Source: Kappaphycus alvarezii
Lineage: Eukaryota; Rhodophyta; Florideophyceae; Gigartinales; Solieriaceae
Direction: 5' to 3'
DNA length: 64,000 nucleotides
NCBI GenBank assembly: GCA_002205965.3
Contig: NADL03000032.1
Location: 186,001-250,000, forward strand
Position 1 is the stretch's first letter, and each line of letters starts with the position of its first letter. Under the pieces are notes generated by a model. The model ran no database searches, was not told the origin of the DNA, and was given only the letters and a program-made list of their open reading frames with translations. Of the stretch, positions 1-11,449 are shown piece by piece. Made by a program: the position numbers and the translations under genes.

Positions 1-3000
1 TTTTGGAAATCCTTGAAATATTCACTTAATCATTCGAATCTGGAAAATCAGAGGAATTATTTTGCAACGATTTCTCCGGGAAGTCGATTATCACCACTAT
101 ATGGCGCTCTACCGTTACAAGAAGCGTAATTGATCTGAGCTACATTCGCAACCCTATTCAGAGTAGTTAAAAGAGAAAACTTCTCAACATAGTAGGAGCC
201 AGGCTAGAATCGACTCCGGTAAAGGCGAACGGGACGCAAATTACAGCAGCTAAATTTGTGTACCTCGCTATTTTACTTTTTCTTACAATTTCGCTTGTGC
301 AACAGCGGAAAAAGCACGCCAAGTCCTTTTTTCAAAGGCTCTGACAACCTCCGACTTCCTTCTCAGGGTGCTAAATTTCTATATCGGGCAAAAAGTCAGT
401 ATTTAACTTCCAAAAACTCGTTCTCTCTGCCTCAAATCTTTATAGATCCTCAAAACACCGAGTTCTTCGATCCAGCCATCGGGGACGGACATCATCGCCC
501 CACATACGAAAAGGTATCCACAAAAACCGCTCGTTCGATATACGAATAAGTTATATATAAATACTGTATATAACGCCCTAAGAGCTAATAAGATCGACAA
601 TAGACGGCTAGATGTGAATTCTGAAAGGCTGTTTGCATGAAAAGGCTAGAATGTATCGCTTTTGAGCTAAAGAAAGAAAAACCCTATGTTCTCGTTCGAC
701 ATTGAAAAAGGCTCCCATCATTCACGTTGCAAAAGGTATCAGTCACTGGCTCTAACTCAAATTCGACGACAGATAATTCCAGTGCAAAACAATTTCATTT
801 GGTTGGAACTGTAATCAGCCTACTTCATCAATATTATTAGAAATTTCGTGGAATACTTCAGAGAAAGCCTCCTCTGCAAGATTAAATGTTTCTATCCGGC
901 ACCCTCTCGTCTACATAAAGATCAGGAGCAAATCGAATAGTCCCTTCGTTGACCTACTTCTCAAATAGGACAGAGAGAGGCTGGAATGCACTCGGTGGAA
1001 TAGAGGACCATGGCTTCGTGATCGAAAATTGAAAACGGTGTTGGAATATTCGCTCGCTACATGGAAAAATTTCTTGGGTTTTCAGGAAAACTTTCACCCT
1101 AAACGCACCGCAATCGAAGCATTGTAAAGCTCAAAAATATTGAGATTCAGATTTGCGATCGCTCGCAATGTAGTTTGTTCGATTTTACATCTTTTCTCTC
1201 TACGAATCTCTCATAAAAATTGAAGAAGATTCAAAAAGAACAGGCTCGAGTGCTTTTCGCTACTCTCTGGAAATCTGAAATTCTGAAGGACCCAAATAAA
1301 AAGCCACTAGACCGTACAATTTGTTCCAAGCACAAAACTTGGGTCAAATTCTGATAAATAGAGGTCTATTGGGCAGGAAGGGAGTTTTCGGTTGGATCTT
1401 CGACCAGAAACAGTAAGGACTCGGTAGGCAAGTAAAATTTGGGAACTAGTTCTCCGGGGTCAATCCGATTACTTTCTGGAACTCCTTTCTCTGAATTACA
1501 AATTTTGTGCTTTCGATCGGCTTTTGAAATCAGAAACCAAACTGAAAATATGGGTGGAAAATCATGGTGTCGTATCGATACTGAACGCAATGAAGAATTA
1601 TTAAATACAGTCATGACAGGTATACGCACTCTCCACTGCTTTCTCCTCTGACTTGGAATCACTACCGAATGAGAGTATATTACCTCTGCAGTAACCAGCT
1701 TCACGTACAGAATCTCTCTCCTTTAAACCAAGGATGACTGTAGAATCTGAAAATTTCCCCTACAAAAGCTACTGGTAGCGGTGATAAATGCCAATACTAG
1801 TATTTTTTGCTCTCTATTACTCAAAATTTGCAAATCTAACTCGCTATAAACGCTTTTTAGAAAAATCGATTTGGACCGCAAAATAATCAGTAATTAGGAT
1901 GGGATATTGAAATACGTGCTCTACTAAGCACCGTGAAAAGGTTGTTCTTCAGGACAGGAAAGGTTGTTTCTACTTCCGATCTGAAATTTATACGTTAAGT
2001 TTGCGTTATACTGGTCAGCTATGTAATCTTAGAGAACCGAGAAAATGGACTTTCTCTGAAAATTTGCGATCATTTAAAACCCAATCGATATTAAAACAGC
2101 TTTTCGTAATAATCGCCAGTGTTTATTGCATAAGTTGTGATATAACCGCAAAACTACATAATACGCAAACATGCATATTCCGAAGAAAAGTTTAATGCCC
2201 TATAAATTTGCTTTTCAACAAGTCCTCGGACCATGAACATTTGAATTCGATCTGTTTGGGCTCACATCAATGAAAAACCCCCTTGGGAGTTCTCTTGGGA
2301 TCGTTTCATTCGTTTTGCATGGGTGCTGTTTTGGAATGCACATATATTTGGTTCAAGTTCTTGCTAGATTGACATGCACAGTTTTTTCGATATTTCCTTT
2401 TTTTATCTTCGATCACCTGTTGTAATCGCAGTCTAGAATTAATTCGCGTATCCTGAATATTTGGAATATTTAATTCGGTGCTACGATTTGGAAATTGTGT
2501 TTGAATTTGATATTTGGGATTCAACGTAGCATTCTTCCACAACTCTCAGTAGGTAACGCTGTTTCAACTGCATATAGGCTTCGCAGTGCATAATTATACA
2601 GAAATTCGCATGGATACCTAAAATTTTTCTTATTAGAGGCATTAGGCGAACTCAACCAGTTGAACAGAGCTATGTAACTGTCGACTGGAGAACCTATCTT
2701 ACATCTTCTAGCTTCTCGAGTGGTCGCTTGTTCCTTCACCTCCCCTCCTCTTTTTGTACCTCAAAATTACCAAACCTCATGTCCTTTTCATTCTTTTTTG
2801 TAACTTTATTTCGTTGATCTATCTGTTTCAATCAATCTCTTTCCTCTCATTTCGTTTCAAAATTTAATATTGTAAAATTTGCCAGAACCAGGGCAGGAAA
2901 CCGCACCAATCACATTATTGGTTCAAATCTTCAAAGAGGGGTATTTTTGAGTTTGTTCAAGTTTCTGCCAATCGTCCTCTCGTTCCAAGAACAGATTTTC

Positions 3001-3600
3001 CCAGTGAGATCTGGTTTGAAAAATTTCATGTTGCAAACAAAAAAAATAGCTCGCGACTAAACTACCCCTGAAAACGACCTTAAGATAAGTACAGACGCCA
3101 AAAAAATCACGTTCTGTGACTATTGACAATATCTCAATTTTAACATCATTTGGGATGGAATGCTAGTACCCTAACCAACTCATGAAAATATCTGTTCTTA
3201 ATTTGCCTCACCGAAATCTCCTGGCTCCATCATCTCATCCGAGGCGATCACTTACGACTTATATGTTCTAGAATGAAGGTTTCGTTGCACTCTATGATTA
3301 ATAATATTATCTTCCGTATATTTTAAATATCTTCGTAAAAAAGTTTGGCCTCTCAATCTTTTAATTATCTCCTGAAAAAACAGAATTTGGAGTCTCACTG
3401 TTATTTCAGCTGCACGAATCTCTTCCGATGTTTTTCCTTCACGAATACTCCACCCGTTTCTTTTTTTAAGCGTGACGCACCAAAAATTGCTCGACACTCG
3501 CAAAATAGAAACTGTTCTGCAATTGGTACTCGTACTCTACTGCCATCCGCAGATCTATTTTTGGTGATCTTTTTATGATCAATTTTTTGTTTATGCCAGC
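1..3600. other. AT-rich stretch, no gene recognised
   Basis: All open frames here are short (at most about 110 codons), overlap one another on both strands, and show no domain or motif that I can name. The sequence is AT-rich with many A and T runs. The longest frames (1366-1704 minus, 3401-3604 minus) have no recognisable homology by eye. I see no terminal repeats, no tRNA and no tandem array. Very old element debris is possible but cannot be shown. Confidence 0.6.
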
Positions 3601-3604
3601 CCAT

Positions 3605-4094
3605 TGATATCTGCAGGTACTGTACAGTACATTAAGGATTTTTTGCGATTGTCACCCACTATTGATCTTGGTATGAATACTCACCCGAATGGGCCTGAGG
3701 GCGTGCATTCCGGCCCACTGGGCCCCAAACTTGGACCAGAAGAAAGGCACCTATTGGGCCAAGTGTCGACTTTACTCACTTCGTATTTGGATCTCTACTA
3801 CTTGGCTGACATTGAATTCATTTACCTGCCGTCGTAGATAGCAATAACCTAGCTAACTGATATTTGTACTTACCTGGACACTAGGGCCCCAGAATAAATA
3901 GCCACCCGGTGTTTGCCCTGAGATTGACTCCCAACTTCCGCCTTTGTAACAACCTTCCCAACGGCAATTTTGGCTATAGCTAAGTTTATCCGCCAGGAGC
4001 TCTCCTTCTATTTTCACCTCTCTATCCCATATTATACCACCACTTTACTTTTTCGTCTGTGATATTTACTCACATTTGGCGTCCCGAACTCCGG
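3605..4094 (+). repeat. Candidate LTR end with primer-binding site
   Basis: The segment ends in CTCACA at about 4074, then two T, then TGGCGTCCCGAACTCC (4077-4092). This is the LTR / short spacer / TGG-starting primer-binding-site layout also seen in the intact gypsy element at 16279-16282. The site resembles a tRNA-Lys type site (TGGCGCCCGAAC) with one extra base. A TG at 3605 could be the LTR start. An AATAAA lies near 3893. No second copy and no gag/pol could be found next to it, so this would be a solo or truncated LTR. The left boundary is a guess. Confidence 0.35.
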
Positions 4095-6040
4095 CGTCTA
4101 TATACAAATAGTAACTTCACAGTTGTCATTGGGTACATTAAACTTATCTCTAAAGAAGATACTCAGCACTTCTCACACACTAATAGTGTACATCACTTGT
4201 TGTCCAATCTTGGTCTCCTGGTGTCTTCGGTTCTGTTGACTCGATTCTTCTCAAGGTTCTATCATTCCCCGGACCCCAGTCCTCCTACAACTCGGAGAAC
4301 AATTAAACCTTCCAGCCGACCAAGGAAAATACCGCGCTCTACCATCTCAACTTATCCTCGCCTTCAGCAAGCTGTGCTACTGTATTGCGATGTTAAAGAG
4401 AAATAGGGACAGCGAGCGCCCTGTGAGTCCTAGGTTGCGTTTGTTGAGTTTTTCATTGTCTCACCGGATTCCGTAATTAGACGAGAACAACTGCGCAAAG
4501 CGCAATGTACTACCACCAATACATCTCAATGTGCCATTTAAAATGCCTAATTGATGTAGCTCCTGGCACCTTTTCCATATTTGGTGTTTTATATGAAGTC
4601 AGATCCTCCGAATGCTGCAAAAGAAAAGCATTTACTTAGCGGACTTCTTTTTTGAAGCTTTCGTGCATGTGCCACTATAAGCGAGTTTCCGGCTTGCAAG
4701 TTCGGTAATTGTGGAAAGGTTTTCGAGTGGAAACATGCAAAGGAAAAAATTATACTGGTCTTCACATACTCGGTATGACATTGAATGTACTTTTCCCCTG
4801 CTTGACATAATAAAATTCTACGGCAGATGTGCCGTTGAGCGATTCAAGATAATATTTCCTCCTGATTGGTCCAATTTTTTCCATGCAATTCTTGCCATAC
4901 CCCTCCTTATCCGGCCATTCCATGGGCTTCTTCTCGAGGTTCTTCTTCTGAAAGTTGACGATTCCGTAGCTTGACCACGGCAGCAGATGTCTCTATTTCA
5001 TTAAATGTTTCTGGGCCACATTCGGATGCCTCTCCAGGCTTGATGTTGACAAGTTTCAAGCTAACGCCCTTTGTGCAGTCCTGAACGGACCGGTCTGCGG
5101 TGATCGAAGCCTGAAATCTTCAGGTAGATGTTTCAAACTCGATTCTCACCACAATTACGTTTACACGCTTACTTTTCCAAAGAGAGACGAATAATCGCTT
5201 ACACTCAGCCGTCGACGTGAGAATGGTTGCACGAGTGTTGACAAGGTTTCCGGGCTGTTGGGGGTATTCGGATTCGTCATTTTCGGTTAAAATTTTCGAT
5301 GCTGACAAACTTATTGTGTGATCGACTGAGCAGTTGAGATGTAAACTCGGAATTTTTGCACGGTAGACTACTTAAGTGTGCCACTAGATATAGTGAAAAG
5401 CTAATGATGTAATGATGTCATTCTGTAAGTATTTTACGTAAAATTTTGCCGTTAGTAATTTGAACTCATATGACTGCAATTGTCCTCTGGACACTAGCAA
5501 TCACATTTATATGAACGTTTGGGTCCGCGCTTAAACTTTTTTAAATCTTCACTGTTGTCGCACGACTCTGGTACAATGGGCCTGAGCCCAAAGTGCGGAT
5601 GAAGTTAACGGAGTGGGGTTTACGATGTAGTGCGCCAGAGCAAAATAGCAAGTCCGAAGTAGCTTTACTACAATACAGTACAGGACAGTAGTACTTAAGC
5701 GCAAACAAAATAAGCATGCCAAGTTACCCGCTCATTTACAGAAATGGCTGCCTGCAATGCTATTACATAAATTCATCGAGAAAAAGCTAAATAATTCGGA
5801 ATAGATTTCATCTTTATCAAATTTGATAATAACTGTTTAAACGATTGATTAAAATTCAGAGTTATCACTAAGTCTGAAAACTGTTGGTGAATCTAAAAAA
5901 TAAGTCGGTCTTATTGGAAACTACTCGATAATTCTGCAATAAATCGATCTTAAAACCTACGAAGCTGCCTTGAACAGACCTATCTGTACCTCACAACACC
6001 GCAGACATTTCCATTCTACTTTCCGTATTACTCTGCCCTA
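4095..6040. other. No gene recognised
   Basis: If the preceding LTR call is right, this is where Gag should begin, but the only long frame (4059-4406 plus) is a proline- and arginine-rich stretch without a recognisable retroviral motif. The rest is AT-rich with short overlapping frames. A few TACAGTA/TACTGTA words occur near 5670. Nothing else can be supported. Confidence 0.55.
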
Positions 6041-6043
6041 ATT

Positions 6044-7320
6044 ATGGTAACTGTCACCTCCAGTCAAGCAGCTAGAGCTCTTCTTCTGCTATCCTATGAT
6101 GCAGTTGAAAGACAGGCCGAATTTCAGGAATATGCTTCCCCTTCTGAAGATGCCGATTTTTCTGATGAAGACTCGGGTAGTGACGCCTCTATCATTGATC
6201 AATTCTACAAAAATGGTGGCTCTCAGTCGATTGTTCAAATGAACAACTTCGATCTCGCTCAGTACACGTTTAATTGGTAGACTTTCGAGAAATGCATCAA
6301 GAAAGGTACAATAGAGGTCGGGGTCACAAGTGTGCTCAAACGCCTAAAGATGTTTTTTTTCATGACTTTAGCTATTCTAAAGCACGGTGGGCAGTGGAAC
6401 TTCCTTGCAAAGATGTTTGGCATGAAAGGAGCCTCCTTCAATCGCATGACCATACGGTTAATTGATATCATTTCTGAACACATGTATGAGCACATTGTCG
6501 AGTATCAGGGAAAGAAGTGGAAAATGACTGAAATGTTAAGGAAGAATTATCTGTTTCGAAAATATCTGATGGATCGCTACGAAAAAGATGTGGTATTCCA
6601 GCCAAGCTTCATCAAGTGGAAGTATGGAAGCAGGCAAAATTTATTTCAGTGGGAAGCACAAGCTCTATGGTTACAAGACAGAAGTATCCGTCTTCCCATG
6701 TGGCTTTGCAATTGGATGCAGTGCACATGAGTCGGGGTTCGTTTCAGATCTCACTCTTTTCCAATCTATAAACTTGTTTCAACAGAAGTTGAAGAAACAA
6801 GATGGAGAGCAGCCGGCCATTGAAGATGACGGACCATTGTATGGAGATTAATCCAGGCGCCTACGAATTCTGTAGAGTCTTTTATCCCAAGAAGAAGCCA
6901 ATAAATGGTGTCCCAACACACTCAGAAATAATTGTCAATTGTCACATGTCAAGCGACCACATTATCGTCGAAAAATTGTTGGAAGGATGAGCGTCTTTTG
7001 AACTCTTATTTCGTCCAAGTGGAAGTGGGCAGAAACCTCATAGGACAATAAAATTAGGATTTATGTTGCTCTGACGAATTTTTGTATCTTCAAAAACCCG
7101 TTCCGTGCAGAAGACAGCAAACGATTCAAGAAAATCAAAAATCGCTGGTACCACATCGGCAGTAGTCAAACTAAAAAGAGTCGGCAGATTCAAAAGGAGT
7201 ACAGGGAGAAGCGTCTTCGCCGTTCTGAATTGAAATTTCGTCGTTCATCCCTCTCTGAAACAGAGATTATTAGAAAATTCTCTGAATTCATGATTAGGTT
7301 TTCTTTAGTGAAGGTATACT
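6044..7320 (+). pseudogene. PIF/Harbinger-like (DDE_Tnp_4 type) transposase pseudogene
   Basis: A DNA-transposon transposase spread over several frames. 6044-6280 gives an acidic N-terminal part ending in a stop. Frame 6332-6580 continues with LAILKHGGQWNFLAKMFGMK. 6588-6851 carries SGKHKLYGYKTEVSVFPCGF and SGFVSDLTLF, typical of a large DDE_Tnp_4 family in oomycetes and algae. 6845-6990 carries CRVFYPKKKPINGV and SSDHIIVEKLL, where the final catalytic glutamate would lie. A basic tail (KNRWYHIGSSQTKKS) follows in another frame at 7140-7200. At least four frame changes or stops separate the blocks, and the expected DKGYQG motif is lost near 6850, so it cannot be active. No terminal inverted repeats were found. 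The family call rests on motif memory. Confidence 0.7.
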
Positions 7321-9340
7321 TGAGTTAAACTTTCTTTGCTTTTTTTCCAAATCAAGAGGAGAAATGTCTCGCAGGTAATTTAGTTTTTACCTGTACTGTA
7401 GTCCTTTACTTTAAACAGTACTTAATTTTTTTACAGTAAATAAAAGATATAAGCAACTGTTTCGTTTGTTATCAAATGCTGGATTGTCTACCTCCATTAC
7501 ACTTGGAACTATTTTGGCAAAAAAATTCTACGGGGCCACCCGTGAGATCACCAGCATCTTTTCTCCCTGGAGGCGAAGTATTTTTTGCGTTTTTATGAAA
7601 TGGGAGCTATACTCATCGCTGCGAAATTTGTGATTTGCGACTTACAAACTAACTAATATTTTAGCGCCAGCGCCAGCTACTAATGCTACCAATGCGCTTC
7701 CAGGGAGAACACTTCAGACAAAGGATGGCTACCTAGGAGGGGAGGGGTGATCAGCCCCGCCCCACCAGGAAGCGGTATACTGTATGAACTGTAGAGTATG
7801 CTTATATAAACAATTAATTTATAACATCATTATGTTTTAAAGACGTGGTTCGTCAGTGATTGTAACGTGGAGGGAAATTTGGGATGTTTTTAATCCATGA
7901 AAAAGGAGGTGAGCTGTTCTCTGAGGAATGTCGTGATATTGGTAAAAGCTTTGGTGGACATTGGTAAAGGATTGGCGGGAAGCCGTCAATACGCTAGAAA
8001 ACTGTCTGGAGGCTAGCCACTTGTAATGTGTGAAATTAGTAAATGAACGGTTTTATTTCTAGACATGAAACGATTCTTTTATTTGTTATAAATATCATTA
8101 AAATTTTCAACATCCATGTGTTTCTGTAACAACTGTAAGCAATACCATTTTCAATGTTAGTCTCAAAATGACTTACTGCACGCGTTAGCCATGCTGTTTG
8201 TGCAGAAAGATCAACTCGTTACCTAAAAATCGAGTATTTGCGCAAGTACAGGATATTTGCGCAAGAACGCAGTAACTGCGGATGAGACCTAGTACGTCTT
8301 CCCTGGACTCGAATTGGTGGAGAGGACAGCTGATACCAAGAAAAAGTACGGCGGACATGCAAAATCTCCATTACGGTGAGCGCCACATCACAGTTGAATT
8401 GTGAGACTTTGCAGTTGGAGTGCTGCTCTCAGCAAGTACAGCGATTTCTCGGCATTTAACCAGACTGTAGAGATTCAAGCATGTCTCCGTACAGCAAACT
8501 TCAACTTGAAATGATTTTTTTGCTTCTTTCCGTGTTGCTCAAATCGGAATGATACATGTAGGCATCTGCTGAGTCACTCGCGTCAACCCGAGGCGATGCA
8601 GAAGCCACCAACTCATACTAAATGTTTCATCAGGGTCACCATCATTGCGCTTTTTGCTGTGTCTGGCACATTAGTTTGGTGTTCCGTGGAAGCGTGTGTG
8701 GATCGCGGCTGTGGCAGGCGAGAGGGTGGAGGGAGGAAGGAAAGTGGGTGTGTGGGGCACTTGCGGAACAGAGGGGCCATGGGTGCCAAGAACAATCGGG
8801 AGCTCAAGTACTGTACTGTGCTCGGAGACACCTTGCGCTTTACTGTAGTCTCCGCTGCCACCATCCAGCCATACACGTGGCTTACAGTGGCTACGGAAGG
8901 CTCCAGATGGCTTGCTGTACTGTATGATAGGGTATTTAGATTTATTTTACTGTCTGCTGGTTTCTGTAGGACCGTTTTCCTCATATGGACTGCTTTTACC
9001 ATTTCGTTTTCAAGACAATATTTTTACTTCAGCGCATTTCTTGTCACTCCCCATTAGTTCATGAGTGCGGATGGCCGATCAAAACAAACTGTTCAAGATT
9101 GTTGATGTCGATTAAGGCTAGAGTAATATTCCCTCACCAACTCCCACTCTTCGCAAGAAGTTGTGAAAACGACTTCATTTTGGAAGTAAATATAGTTCGT
9201 ATTATCGTGGGGGTTTCAGAAACGAATGCTCATGTACAGTAAGAATTACCGTATTGCACCTTAACATAAAAAACCTTTTTTGCAGTAAAAATTTCGGGCT
9301 TCCAAAAAATTTCCCTTTCCAAAATGTAACTGAAACTATC
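7321..9340. other. Non-coding stretch with small repeats
   Basis: No recognisable gene. An imperfect hairpin lies at about 7737-7762 (GGAGGGG, loop TGATCA, GCCCCGCC). ATATTTGCGCAAG is closely repeated near 8232-8265. The longest frame, 8596-9057 plus, overlaps an almost equal frame on the other strand and has no recognisable motif, so I do not call it a gene. TACTGTA words recur at 7390-7430, 7775, 8810 and 8917. Confidence 0.5.
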
Positions 9341-9400
9341 TTCCTACAGGGACAAAGTGTGCCTCATATGAGGACAGTGCTATGACGGATAGACACAATT

Positions 9401-9442
9401 TAGGGATGCAGCTACTGTATCTAGGGATGCAGCTACTGTATC
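9401..9442 (+). repeat. Exact 21-bp tandem duplication
   Basis: The unit TAGGGATGCAGCTACTGTATC occurs at 9401-9421 and again, identical, at 9422-9442. Two diverged copies of its core (GGGATGCAGCTAC) recur at about 10261 and 10294, so the unit belongs to a local family spread over roughly 900 bases. Confidence 0.9.
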
Positions 9443-10060
9443 CACGAATGATGCGAATTGGTGGCACTTTGTGGTATTTAGCGATGACAAAATGTTTAAG
9501 TGTGATAGCACGGACGGATTGCGGTGCTATTGGCACGATTGGGAGTCATTTGTGAAGTTGAAAAGCGCCAATTCCATTATATATCAATTTTGTGCTGTTT
9601 CGTCAGAGTGGTTCTATTTTGACTTTTCTGTAGCGAGATATAACATTGCCACCGAAGTAGGCTCTCGTCCGAGAGACAGATCTGGGGATTTGCACCTCAA
9701 CTCGAAACGCCTTAGCGCTTTTTGAAGATATCAGGGCAGTCCGAGTTAGTTTTCTTTCATTATGGATGGACATTTTCTGGTGATTCTCGAATTTTCTGCG
9801 ATTCGCATAGCTCTCTGGGTCCTAATTTAAGCTCTGATGACTTTCCGGGACCTCTTAAACTGCTTTACAATAGAATATAGGGAATTAACGCCATTTTGAA
9901 GCGCGGAGGCCTTCAATCGTTCACTGGGCGTCAGTTGAGGTCTTCTTGGCATTTTCACAGCTCGACAGTGTCGGAAAAAGGGTAGAAGGGTGTCCAGGTA
10001 TGCTTTATTCTCACTTCAAATCCACTGAACTCGAGATAACTCGAGGTGTAGAGTAGGTGT

Positions 10061-10330
10061 CCTATGGCAACAATCGCCTCATTTTTAGGATTTTACTGAG
10101 TCACTCCCCGTAAACATCGAAAATTATGAAAGAAGCACTATTACCACCGTTTTTGGACCAGAAAGCCAATTGGGAAGATTTGTTTTTGATTTTGCCATAC
10201 GTTGTCGAGAAATTTGCTCAACGGGGGTGTCCTATGGCATCAGTCGCCACTGTTACTAGAGGGATGCAGCTACTGGATCTAACAGCTGCAGTGGGGATGC
10301 AGCTACAGTACTGTATCTACTGTAGCTAGT
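10061..10330 (+). repeat. Dispersed copies of the 21-bp unit and a second short repeat
   Basis: GGTGTCCTATGGCA followed by a similar CG-rich tail occurs near 10060 and near 10227. Two diverged GGGATGCAGCTAC units follow at 10261 and 10294, the second leading into the palindrome-rich word CAGTACTGTATCTACTGTAG. No coding potential is recognised. The segment looks like degraded repeat DNA. Confidence 0.7.
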
Positions 10331-10348
10331 GTCTATTCGACAAGGCCA

Positions 10349-10408
10349 ATGTCATCAATTGATTAATTGATTACATTGTAATCAATTGTTGTAATCAATT
10401 GGTGACAT
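10349..10408. repeat. Imperfect 60-bp palindrome (hairpin)
   Basis: The left arm 10349-10374 and right arm 10378-10408 are reverse complements with a small bulge. Both arms begin or end with ATGTCA/TGACAT and contain CAATTGATTA-type AT-rich cores. The loop is three bases. It could be a MITE remnant or a cruciform-prone site. It lies just upstream of the LINE fragment that the gypsy element interrupts. Confidence 0.85.
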
Positions 10409-10458
10409 GGTATTTGCACAATTTCTCAAAAAAAATAATACTGTAGTTACTTTTAACC

Positions 10459-10482
10459 GATGTCGCTCGGAGCTTTGCCGTT
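10459..10482 (+). mobile_element. Left remnant of RLE LINE (type D) split by gypsy insertion
   Basis: These 24 bases (starting GATGTCGCTCGG, ending CCGTT) continue directly into 16515 when the gypsy element and one copy of its target duplication are removed. The joined sequence then matches the coding strand of the LINE at 39.9-40.6 kb across the junction. The LINE copy is 5'-truncated just upstream of 10459. Confidence 0.75.
10478..10482. repeat. Target-site duplication CCGTT, left copy
   Basis: CCGTT directly abuts the left LTR, and CCGTT at 16510-16514 directly abuts the right LTR. Five bases is the usual duplication size for Ty3/gypsy integrase. Confidence 0.9.
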
Positions 10483-10705
10483 TGAGAGCCACCAAACCTG
10501 GAAAGCGACAAGGGACAGAAACTAAACGGATTCAGGTCCAGCCAGACTCAAACAGCGTTGCCTCCCCCTCCTGGGGCCAGGCCAAGAAAACAACTTTACT
10601 ACTTTGTACGCACAGACACACAAATGAATGGCTCACAGAGACCAAGAGTCGGCACCTTCCACGCGACCGTGTACGGGTAGCACGTGTAACATGTGGCACC
10701 CAACA
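10483..10705 (-). repeat. 3' LTR of gypsy element
   Basis: This 223-bp copy matches 16282-16509 along its whole length. Read on the element's own strand it begins TGTTGGGTGCC and ends GGCTCTCA. Both copies contain the CACGTGTAACATGTGG segment (one mismatch upstream of it). Confidence 0.95.
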
Positions 10706-10716
10706 TCCCCCACTTG
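10706..10716 (-). other. Polypurine tract of gypsy element
   Basis: On the element's strand, CAAGTGGGGGA lies immediately inside the 3' LTR, the expected position for plus-strand DNA priming during reverse transcription. Confidence 0.75.
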
Positions 10717-11449
10717 GCCGAAACCGCGCCCTCGCGGTTTATCATGAATGCAGCGAGGACCTGTGACCATTAAAACGCAATTTTTTTCCCATCAAGAATC
10801 ACTATCTGGACCGTATGGTTCAGTTGGTCGCCGTTCAGTCGAGTAAGTCTCGAGTTCGAGGTACGGGAGGCTTCCCGTGTTGGGAGGCCTCCCTGATTTT
10901 TAGCCCTAAGTGCATGAGTCATACGTAGCCACATTGCCACGTGGATCAAGACCCAATTGTGCCCTCACTGTCGTGTGGAGCGCGCGCACACGACAGTAAA
11001 AACCCATGGACTCGAACGCCATAACAACACAAAAGCATTTCCCCATGTCCAAACCTTGCCAACCTAACGGACGATCCACAAGATTTGCCTCGTTCCCTTC
11101 ACTTCACCCCCATCTTCTCGACTACCACCGTTGTGAATATGCGACCGCCTTCGTCTTTTTTCTCTTCACCTCGTGCTCTTCCCTGCACTGCCCCTTTGCA
11201 CCACTCCTTGCGGGCCGTTCCCGCACTCCTTTTTTTTGACCATGTTGGCGCGCAACGCGCACCGAACACAACAAGAACTTACTTTGCTATCTCCTACCCA
11301 TCCCAACTCAAAGCCCCAACGATGCGTCTCTCACCGCGTCGTCATGTCCACGCTTACCCTCGTGAACCCGTCCCACCCTGGGTGCCGTTTCTCAGGAGCT
11401 CGCAATACTTCTCTTTCAACAAGATCGCATGCATTTCGCTCTCAATCCA
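10717..11449 (-). other. Long 3' untranslated region of gypsy element
   Basis: About 730 bases separate the end of the integrase frame from the polypurine tract. On the element strand it is G-rich and has no long frame. On the opposite strand there are long overlapping frames, the longest at 11085-11555 (156 codons, no motif). A weak tRNA-like piece (A-box-like TGGTTCAGTTGG at about 10817, B-box-like word at about 10852) lies inside it. I do not call it a tRNA. Confidence 0.6.

Noticed and set aside
7737..7762. GC hairpin as a transcription terminator
   Set aside because: In a eukaryotic context a rho-independent style hairpin has no clear meaning, and no gene ends there.
8596..9057. 153-codon plus frame
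   Set aside because: An equally long frame exists on the other strand over the same bases. There is no domain, no repeat structure and no neighbouring signal.
10810..10870. tRNA-like or SINE-like segment inside the gypsy 3' region
   Set aside because: A-box-like TGGTTCAGTTGG and a B-box-like word are 35 bases apart, and CCGTA pairs with TACGG, but the T-arm does not fold and the B box has several mismatches. It is part of the gypsy element.
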